This document shows, piece by piece, positions 58,284 to 64,000 of a DNA stretch of 64,000 nt (its first letter is position 1; the number at the start of each line of letters is the position of its first letter). Both the position numbers and the translations under genes were made by a program. Below the pieces are notes generated by a model. The model did not search any database. It was given only the letters and a program-made list of their open reading frames with translations, and was not told the origin of the DNA. The stretch is taken from assembly GCA_037044955.1 (NCBI GenBank), contig JBAOHX010000004.1, forward strand, positions 310,001 to 374,000, in the 5' to 3' direction. Origin of the DNA: JAJXWB01 sp037044955. Lineage in GTDB: Bacteria > Pseudomonadota > Alphaproteobacteria > Rhizobiales > Beijerinckiaceae.

Positions 58284-58805
58284 GTGCCCGCCAGAAACTT
58301 CGTCCGCGCCCTCGGCTTCGTCGCGCTGCTCGCTGCCGCCCCCGCCTATGCGCAGGCCCCCGCGCCTGCCGCCGCGCCCGCCGCGCCGACTGCGGCCCAG
58401 ATCGCGCTCGGCAAGGAGATCGTCGTCAATTCCGGCGTCTCGCGCTCCTTCGCCATCGTCATCCCGCAATTCCTCGACCGCATCGGCACGCAGGTGACCC
58501 AGACCCGTCCCGATCTGATCAGGGACCTCAATGTCGTGATGGAGCAGATCAAGCCGGAGTTCGACAAGCGCGTCGAGCAGATGGTCGACACCGCCGGCCG
58601 GCTCTATGCCGAGCGCCTGACCGAGGCGCAGCTCAAGGACGTCGTCGCCTTCTTCAAGAGCGCCAGCGGCATGAAATATGTCGAGCAGCAACCGCTCGTC
58701 CTCAACGCGCTCTATGTGTCGATGCAGGGCTGGCAGCAGCAGATATCGCAGGACATGATGACGCGCGTGCGCGAGGAAATGAAGAAGAAGGGTCACGAAA
58801 TGTGA
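58284..58805 (+). CDS. DUF2059 domain secreted protein
   Basis: A 173-residue periplasmic protein: a signal peptide to about residue 24 (PAYAQ), an alanine/proline linker, then an all-helical DUF2059 domain ending with TEAQLKDVVAFFKSASGMKYVEQQPLV and EEMKKKGHEM. It starts with a GTG behind GGAGAAG. It follows rpiA by 33 bp and precedes gor by 19 bp on the same strand, an order often seen in alphaproteobacteria. Function unknown. Confidence 0.82.
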   Translation: MPARNFVRALGFVALLAAAPAYAQAPAPAAAPAAPTAAQIALGKEIVVNSGVSRSFAIVIPQFLDRIGTQVTQTRPDLIRDLNVVMEQIKPEFDKRVEQMVDTAGRLYAERLTEAQLKDVVAFFKSASGMKYVEQQPLVLNALYVSMQGWQQQISQDMMTRVREEMKKKGHEM

Positions 58806-58824
58806 CGACGTCCGGAAGGGCGGC

Positions 58825-60210
58825 ATGGCTGTGAGCGATTTCGATTACGACCTGTTCGTCATCGGCGCGGGCTCCGGCGGCGTGCGCGCCGCGCGCATCG
58901 CGGCCGGCTACGGCGCGAAGGTCGCCGTCGCGGAGGAATTTCGCGTCGGCGGGACCTGCGTGATCCGCGGCTGCGTGCCGAAGAAGCTCTACGTCTACGC
59001 CAGCCGCTTCCGCGACGAATTCGAGGACGCCGCCGGCTTCGGCTGGAGCGTGCCGCCGGCGCGCTTCGACTGGCCGACGCTGGTCGCGGCCAAGGAAAAG
59101 GAAATCTCGCGGCTCTCCGGCATTTACGCGGCCAACCTGGAAAAGGCCGGCGTCGAGACGATTGCCGCGCGCGCGACCCTCGAAGGTCCGAACGCGGTGC
59201 GGCTGTCGAGCGGCGCGACTGTCTCGGCGCGCGTGATTCTCGTCGCCACGGGCGGCGCGCCGGTCATGTATCCCGCCATCCCCGGCGCGGAGTTTGCGAT
59301 CTCCTCGAACGAGATTTTCGATCTCCAGAAATTTCCCGAGCGTCTCATGGTCGTGGGCGGCGGCTATATCGCGGTCGAATTCGCCAGCGTCTTCGCGCGC
59401 CTCGGATCGCAGGTGACGCAGGTCTTCCGCGCCGACAATGTCTTGCGCGGCTTCGATGGCGAACTGCGCGCGATGCTGGCCGAAGCCATGGGCCATGCGG
59501 GCGTCGCCCTGAAGCCCGGGCTCCTGCCGACGCGCATCGAACGCGCGTCCGGGTCCCTGCGCGTTTCGCTGTCGGACGGCGCGAGCGTCGACGTCGACCA
59601 GGTGCTGGTCGCGACGGGCCGCGCGCCCCACACCGCCGGCCTCGGCCTGGAGGCGGCGGGCGTCGGCCTGCGCCAGAACGGCGCAATCGTCGTCGACGAG
59701 CGTTCGCGCACCAACGTGCCCTCGATCTACGCGGTCGGCGACGTCACCGACCGCATCAACCTCACGCCCGTCGCCATCCGCGAGGGCCACGCCTTCGCCG
59801 ATACGGTGTTCGGCGGCAAGGACATGGTCGTCGATCATCGCCACGTTCCCTCGGCTGTCTTCACCACGCCCGAGATCGGCACGGTCGGCCTGAGCGAAGA
59901 GGACGCGCGCCGCGAATACGAGGTCGTCGACGTCTACAAGGCGGCGTTCCGGCCGATGAAGGCGACGCTGTCCGGCCGCGCTGAGAAGACGCTGATGAAG
60001 ATCGTCGTCTGCGGAACTTCGGACAAGGTGCTCGGCGTCCATATTCTCGGCCACGACAGCGGCGAGATGGCGCAGCTTCTCGCCATCGCCGTGCGCATGG
60101 GCGCGACCAAGGCCGATTTCGACGCGACCATGGCGCTGCATCCCACGGCGGCGGAAGAGCTGGTCACGATGCGCACGCGCAGCGCGCGCTACGAGCGCGG
60201 CAAGGCCTGA
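58825..60210 (+). CDS. gor: Glutathione-disulfide reductase
   Basis: A 461-residue FAD enzyme that reduces oxidised glutathione with NADPH. Seen: the FAD Rossmann motif FVIGAGSGGVRAARIAAGYGA, the redox pair C45/C50 in GGTCVIRGCVPKKL, the NADPH motif VVGGGYIAVEFASVFARLG, SIYAVGDVTDRINLTP, and the C-terminal catalytic histidine region ALHPTAAEELVTM. The His-Pro-Thr ending and interface are intact. GGAAGG lies before the ATG. The enzyme fits the GST and glyoxalase genes elsewhere in the window as part of glutathione metabolism. Confidence 0.93.
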   Translation: MAVSDFDYDLFVIGAGSGGVRAARIAAGYGAKVAVAEEFRVGGTCVIRGCVPKKLYVYASRFRDEFEDAAGFGWSVPPARFDWPTLVAAKEKEISRLSGIYAANLEKAGVETIAARATLEGPNAVRLSSGATVSARVILVATGGAPVMYPAIPGAEFAISSNEIFDLQKFPERLMVVGGGYIAVEFASVFARLGSQVTQVFRADNVLRGFDGELRAMLAEAMGHAGVALKPGLLPTRIERASGSLRVSLSDGASVDVDQVLVATGRAPHTAGLGLEAAGVGLRQNGAIVVDERSRTNVPSIYAVGDVTDRINLTPVAIREGHAFADTVFGGKDMVVDHRHVPSAVFTTPEIGTVGLSEEDARREYEVVDVYKAAFRPMKATLSGRAEKTLMKIVVCGTSDKVLGVHILGHDSGEMAQLLAIAVRMGATKADFDATMALHPTAAEELVTMRTRSARYERGKA

Positions 60211-60243
60211 AATTTCAACGGCCGCACGGCTGGGCGCCGATGT

Positions 60244-61395
60244 TCAGCGCGCAGTCGCTCCGCCCGGCAGTACGCGTGCGAGCCATCCGCGCAAATCGTC
60301 GGTGCGCGCCTCCGTCGCGCGTGAAAAAGCCCAGGCCGACAGCATGACGATCGCGAGCGCGGCGATCGCGACCGCGTAGTGCTGCGGCGTCGCCAACTGG
60401 CGGTTCCATCCGGCGCCGAAGGCGACGAGCGCCGCCCCCTGCAGCCACATCAGCACGGGCCAGTGCATGGCGTAGAGCGAGTAGGAGAAATGCGAGAGCG
60501 CGCCGTGAAATCTGGCGCGGCACCATGAAAATCCGTCGCTCGTGTCGAAGCGCAGCGTCAGCAGGATATTGGCGAAGAGCAGGGCGTTGACCGCGTCGAT
60601 CGCCTCCTTGCGCGGATGGTCCTCGATGATCGCGCCATGCGAGACGAGGCGCATGACCGAAATCGCGGCGATCCAGAGGATGAGCGCCAGCCAGCGCGAC
60701 CGCATCAGCGGCCGAGGCGCGATCCGCGTCAGCGCGCCCAGCGCCCAGAGCGACGAGCCGAACAGAAAGTAGGACGGCGCAATTGCGAACGCCAGGAACA
60801 GCGCGGTCGCAAGCGCGACGCCGGACCAGCGTGCACGCGCGCCGTAGGCGGCGCTCAGCGGCAGCAGGACGAGGCCGCAGATCACGTAGTACCAATATTC
60901 CATGCCCAGCGACCACAGCGCCGAGTTGGTGCCGTAGGTCGGGAACCAGATGCCCTGCAGGCCAATGACGGTCGGCAGGAGATATTCGTTCTTCAGCGTC
61001 GCCTGAAAGAGAGGGTGCTCGTAGACGCCGAGGCCGGCGAAGACGCGCTGGCCGAGCGTATCCAGTCCGAAGGTCAGGGCCAGCGCCGGCAGCAGGACGA
61101 TGTAGATGCGGCTCGTGCGGTCGATCAGGAACTTGCGCAGGAAGGGCTTGCCCGTCTGCGCCTTGCCGACCGCCGCGCCGCCGACGAGAAAGCCGGAGAG
61201 CACGAAGAAGACGACGACCGCCCCGTGCGCGAACGTATAGGCGGTGGCGAACCACCAGGCGTACACGGGCGGCCAGTGCTCCGCCTTCATGATGTCGGCC
61301 TGGTTGATGAAGACGTTGTTGGTGTGATGCAGCGCCACCATCAGCGCCGCGAGCCAACGGGCGGCGTCGATGAAGCGCGAGACGGCGTTGGACAT
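60244..61395 (-). CDS. Acyltransferase 3 family membrane protein (OafA-like)
   Basis: A 383-residue inner-membrane acyltransferase with about ten hydrophobic spans. Family motifs: RFIDAARWLAALMVALHHTNNVF, where the arginine and histidine of the RxxR/H region lie, FFVLSGFLVGGAAV, and FLIDRTSRIYIVLLPAL. Members O-acetylate sugars of polysaccharides, peptidoglycan or glycolipids. No polysaccharide genes are adjacent, so its target is unknown. It is divergent from the DAHP synthase gene. Confidence 0.87.
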   Translation of the reverse strand: MSNAVSRFIDAARWLAALMVALHHTNNVFINQADIMKAEHWPPVYAWWFATAYTFAHGAVVVFFVLSGFLVGGAAVGKAQTGKPFLRKFLIDRTSRIYIVLLPALALTFGLDTLGQRVFAGLGVYEHPLFQATLKNEYLLPTVIGLQGIWFPTYGTNSALWSLGMEYWYYVICGLVLLPLSAAYGARARWSGVALATALFLAFAIAPSYFLFGSSLWALGALTRIAPRPLMRSRWLALILWIAAISVMRLVSHGAIIEDHPRKEAIDAVNALLFANILLTLRFDTSDGFSWCRARFHGALSHFSYSLYAMHWPVLMWLQGAALVAFGAGWNRQLATPQHYAVAIAALAIVMLSAWAFSRATEARTDDLRGWLARVLPGGATAR

Positions 61396-61545
61396 CGGCT
61401 TCCTGTGTTGGGCGCTTTATAAACGCCTCGGCCACGCCCCGCCAGCGACGCCCGGGCAAGGGTCGCATTCCCGAAAAGCCTCGTGTATAAGCCCCGCTTT
61501 CGCATCGTATCGGGCCGCCGCGCGGCCCATTCTGGAGTGAGTGTC

Positions 61546-62931
61546 ATGGCCGCCGACCGCTGGTCGCCCGAAAGCTGGAGAAGCCGCCCCGTCGCGCAGG
61601 TTCCGGACTATCCGGACCCGGCCGCGCTCGCGGATGTCGAGCGGCAGATCGCAGGCTTTCCGCCGCTGGTTTTTGCAGGCGAGGCCCGCAAGCTGAAGCG
61701 CGCCCTGGCCAAGGTGTCCGCCGGCGAGGCTTTCCTGCTGCAGGGCGGCGATTGCGCCGAGAGCTTCAACGAGCATTCGGCCGACAATATCCGCGACTTC
61801 TTCCGCGTTTTCCTGCAGATGGCGGTCGTCATGACCTTCGCCGGCTCCTCGCCGGTGGTGAAGGTCGGCCGCATCGCCGGCCAGTTCGCCAAACCGCGCT
61901 CGGCCCCGACCGAGAAGAAGGGCGACATCGAACTGCCGAGCTATCGCGGCGACATCGTCAACGACATCGAGTTCACGCCGGCCGCGCGCATTCCCGACCC
62001 GCGCCGCCAGCTCGAGGCCTATCGCCAGTCGGCGGCGACGCTCAACCTGCTGCGCGCCTTTGCGACGGGCGGTTACGCCAATCTCGAGAACGCGCACCGC
62101 TGGATGCTCGGCTTCGTCAAGGATAGCCCGCAGTCCGACCGCTACCAGGAACTGGCCGACCGCATCACCGAGACGCTCGGCTTCATGCGCGCCATCGGCC
62201 TCGATCCCGAGAGCCACCCGGAATTGCGCCAGACCGACATCTACACCTCGCACGAGGCGCTGCTGCTCGGCTACGAGCAGGCGCTGACCCGCGTGGATTC
62301 GACGACGGGCGATCACTACGACACGTCCGGGCACATGATCTGGATCGGCGACCGCACGCGCCAGCCGGACCACGCCCATGTCGAATTCTGCCGCGGCGTG
62401 AAGAACCCGATCGGGCTGAAATGCGGTCCTTCGCTGAAGACCGACGAACTGATCCGCCTGATCGACCTGCTCAACCCGACGAATGAAGCCGGCCGCCTGA
62501 CGCTGATCTGCCGTTTCGGCTCGGACAAGATCGCCGAGCACCTGCCGGGCCTCATCCGCGCGGTCGAGCGCGAAGGCCGCAAGGTCGTGTGGTCGAGCGA
62601 CCCGATGCACGGCAACACGATCACCGCTGCCGGCTACAAGACGCGGCCGTTCGACCGCATCATGAGCGAAATCCGCACCTTCTTCTCGATCCATCGCGCC
62701 GAAGGCACTTTCGCCGGCGGCGTGCATCTGGAGATGACCGGCAAGAACGTCACGGAATGCATGGGCGGCGCCCGCGCCATCACCGAGACGAACCTGTCGG
62801 AAAGCTACGACACGTCCTGCGATCCGCGCCTCAACGCGGAGCAGTCGATCGAAGTGGCTTTCCTGGTGGCGGAACTGCTGAAGGACGAGCGCCAGGCGCG
62901 CGGCCTGCCGCAGGTCGACGCGGCGGAATAG
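61546..62931 (+). CDS. 3-deoxy-7-phosphoheptulonate synthase, class II
   Basis: A 461-residue class II (plant-like) DAHP synthase, first step of the shikimate pathway. Seen: the short N-terminus WSPESWRSRPVAQVPDYPD, metal/substrate motifs LLQGGDCAESF, PVVKVGRIAGQFAKPRS, LPSYRGDIVND, SHEALLLGYEQALTR, GHMIWIGDRTRQ, VKNPIGLKCGPS, WSSDPMHGNT and HLEMTGKNVTECMGG. The start at 61546 follows GGAGTGAG. The length and class are standard for alphaproteobacteria. Confidence 0.93.
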   Translation: MAADRWSPESWRSRPVAQVPDYPDPAALADVERQIAGFPPLVFAGEARKLKRALAKVSAGEAFLLQGGDCAESFNEHSADNIRDFFRVFLQMAVVMTFAGSSPVVKVGRIAGQFAKPRSAPTEKKGDIELPSYRGDIVNDIEFTPAARIPDPRRQLEAYRQSAATLNLLRAFATGGYANLENAHRWMLGFVKDSPQSDRYQELADRITETLGFMRAIGLDPESHPELRQTDIYTSHEALLLGYEQALTRVDSTTGDHYDTSGHMIWIGDRTRQPDHAHVEFCRGVKNPIGLKCGPSLKTDELIRLIDLLNPTNEAGRLTLICRFGSDKIAEHLPGLIRAVEREGRKVVWSSDPMHGNTITAAGYKTRPFDRIMSEIRTFFSIHRAEGTFAGGVHLEMTGKNVTECMGGARAITETNLSESYDTSCDPRLNAEQSIEVAFLVAELLKDERQARGLPQVDAAE

Positions 62932-62935
62932 GCAG

Positions 62936-63319
62936 TCAGATCGCGCTGACAATATCCGTCTGCGCGAAATCCTTCCCGACAAAGAGCAGCGCGCATCTAT
63001 TCGTGTGCGCAAGCTCGTAGGCGAAACAATCGCCGAAATTCAGCGCGGCCGGGTGAACGCCTTTGCCCCAGCGTCCGTAGGCCTCTGCGACACGCCGGGC
63101 GGTTGAAGGCGTCACCGTCTCGATCACGAAGTCGAATTGATCGATCACGCGCGCCATCTTCGCTTCAAAGCCGCTGCGACCTGCCACGATCAGCGCTTCC
63201 GCGACCGTCCCCGCGGAAATGAGAACGTCCGGTTCCGTCGCCAAGCGCGAAATGCAGATATCCGCCTGAGGCTCGTCGAGCACGATCGCCATCAGAGCGG
63301 ATGTGTCGACGACGATCAC
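62936..63319 (-). CDS. vapC: VapC-type toxin, PIN domain ribonuclease
   Basis: A 127-residue PIN-domain protein starting at a GTG that overlaps the antitoxin stop by 4 nt. The acidic active-site residues are D5 (IVVDTSALMAIVL), a glutamate in TVAEALIVAG, the aspartate in NFGDCFAYELA and the last in FVGKDFAQTD. VapC toxins cut tRNA or rRNA and stop translation. The helix ALNFGDC is typical of rhizobial VapC. It ends 5 bp from the DAHP synthase stop, convergent. Confidence 0.9.
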   Translation of the reverse strand: MIVVDTSALMAIVLDEPQADICISRLATEPDVLISAGTVAEALIVAGRSGFEAKMARVIDQFDFVIETVTPSTARRVAEAYGRWGKGVHPAALNFGDCFAYELAHTNRCALLFVGKDFAQTDIVSAI

Positions 63320-63567
63320 TCGGGCAGCCCCGTCTCGTCGTTGTACAGAAAGTCCTGACTGCGCGCCGCGTCGGGGCCGGGCGTCGGATTGGAAGCGCGC
63401 AGCGTCTCGAGAATGGCGCGACGCTCCTCCGGCGTTCGTCGCGCGCTCATGGCGATGAGCCGTGCAGCCGGCTGGCCATGTCGCGTCAGAACGACCTCTT
63501 CCCCGGCCTCCGCACGGCGGACGAGTTCGGTGAGCTGCGCTTTCGCCTCGGAGACCGAAATCTTCAT
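63316..63567 (-). CDS. Phd/YefM-family antitoxin
   Basis: An 83-residue antitoxin whose N-terminal half is the Phd/YefM DNA-binding fold (KISVSEAKAQLTELVRRAEAGEEVVLTRHGQPAARLI) and whose C-terminal part (LYNDETGLPE) should wrap the toxin. Its stop overlaps the toxin GTG. A perfect inverted repeat 10 bp upstream of the ATG is the probable operator for autoregulation by the toxin-antitoxin complex. Confidence 0.9.
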   Translation of the reverse strand: MKISVSEAKAQLTELVRRAEAGEEVVLTRHGQPAARLIAMSARRTPEERRAILETLRASNPTPGPDAARSQDFLYNDETGLPE

Positions 63568-63576
63568 GACGCAAAT

Positions 63577-63597
63577 TTGGTCCATCCGATGGACCAA
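63577..63597. promoter_or_regulatory. Palindromic operator of the toxin-antitoxin pair
   Basis: A perfect 9-bp inverted repeat, TTGGTCCAT and ATGGACCAA around CCG, lies 10-30 bp upstream of the antitoxin ATG. This is the usual place for Phd-type autorepression. Confidence 0.75.
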
Positions 63598-63676
63598 GTC
63601 AATCTGTGCTGCGGTGCAATGCGCCTTTTGCCTCATTGCGCTCGCGCAATTTCCGGCGCCGACCTATATCGGCAGC

Positions 63677-64000
63677 ATGACGAAATTTCCGACCCTGTTC
63701 ATCTCGCACGGATCGCCCAACATGATCCTGCACGCGAGCCCCGCCCGCGACTTTCTTTCCGGTCTCGGCAAGACCCTGCCGCGTCCCGACGCCATCCTGG
63801 TCATGTCCGCCCATTTCGAGACGGATCAGCCGGTTGTCGTCGCCGACGAGCAGCCGAAGATGATCTACGACTTCGGCGGCTTCGAGCCGGAAATGTACAC
63901 GATGCAATATCCGGCGCCGGGCGCGCTCGGGCTCGCTGTCGAGGCGGCGCAACTGGCCGAAAACGCCGGCTTCAAGGCGGTCGCCGCCTCGGGCCGCGGC
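63677..64000 (+). CDS. LigB/DODA-type extradiol ring-cleavage dioxygenase (partial)
   Basis: The first 108 residues of a dioxygenase of the LigB/4,5-DOPA (YgiD) class, cut by the window end. Two metal-ligand histidines are visible: H11 in TLFISHGSPNM and that of LVMSAHFETD. The following text IYDFGGFEPEMYTMQYPAPG is strongly conserved in YgiD-type enzymes. The ATG at 63677 is used. Substrate is unknown; family members open catechol-like rings. Confidence 0.87.
   Translation, partial: MTKFPTLFISHGSPNMILHASPARDFLSGLGKTLPRPDAILVMSAHFETDQPVVVADEQPKMIYDFGGFEPEMYTMQYPAPGALGLAVEAAQLAENAGFKAVAASGRG

Overview
The window is GC-rich DNA from an alphaproteobacterium, most likely of the order Hyphomicrobiales (Rhizobiales). 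This rests on the look of the proteins (alphaproteobacterial MoaA, class II DAHP synthase, TakP-type TRAP transporter, Liv transporter, a carrier-protein/aminoacyl ligase operon of the kind known from Bradyrhizobium and Agrobacterium) and on the densely packed layout. I could not run a search, so genus is left open.

Chromosomal left part (1-42473). In order: the N-terminus of a membrane protein cut by the window edge, a CDF metal exporter, glyoxalase I, two tandem DedA proteins, a branched-chain amino acid ABC transporter (livG-livF-livH-livM) without its binding protein, and a pair of TIGR04283/TIGR04282-type glycosyltransferases. Next is a six-gene minus-strand operon (15493 down to 9250) joining an acyl carrier protein, an acyl-CoA dehydrogenase, an amino acid:carrier-protein ligase, a DUF1839 protein, a GH2 beta-mannosidase-like enzyme and a hotdog thioesterase. 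Then come dusA, a PaaI thioesterase, a TauE/SafE permease, the cobalamin genes cobS and cobT, two sensor kinases (one with its response regulator), redox and repair genes, a TRAP transporter, moaA, an L,D-transpeptidase, an acyl-CoA ligase, an MMPL/RND transporter and an amidase.

Genomic island (42474-56148). A 13.6 kb element sits in the 3' end of tRNA-Val(CAC). An exact 59-bp direct repeat marks attL and attR, and a tyrosine integrase lies beside the intact tRNA. The left half (about 43.5-48.0 kb) looks phage- or satellite-like: GIY-YIG-like protein, serine recombinase, about 1 kb of iteron-like repeats, an ATPase/helicase, small ORFs and a winged-helix protein. It is visibly lower in GC in part and rich in CTGAG/CTCAG. 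The right half is a four-gene type I restriction-modification operon (hsdM, hsdS, a coupled unknown ORF, hsdR) whose reading frames are broken by very many single-base insertions.

Chromosomal right part (56171-64000): phosphoglycolate phosphatase, secreted small proteins, rpiA, DUF2059, glutathione reductase, an acyltransferase, class II DAHP synthase, a Phd/VapC toxin-antitoxin pair with a clear palindromic operator, and the start of a LigB-type dioxygenase.

A caution for the whole window: many otherwise intact genes (second dedA, livF, livG, tauE, the aminoacyl ligase, DUF1839, MMPL, amidase, rpiA and others) are broken only by single extra bases, without other decay. This may be a sequencing or assembly artefact, so frameshift calls should not be read as proof of pseudogenes.
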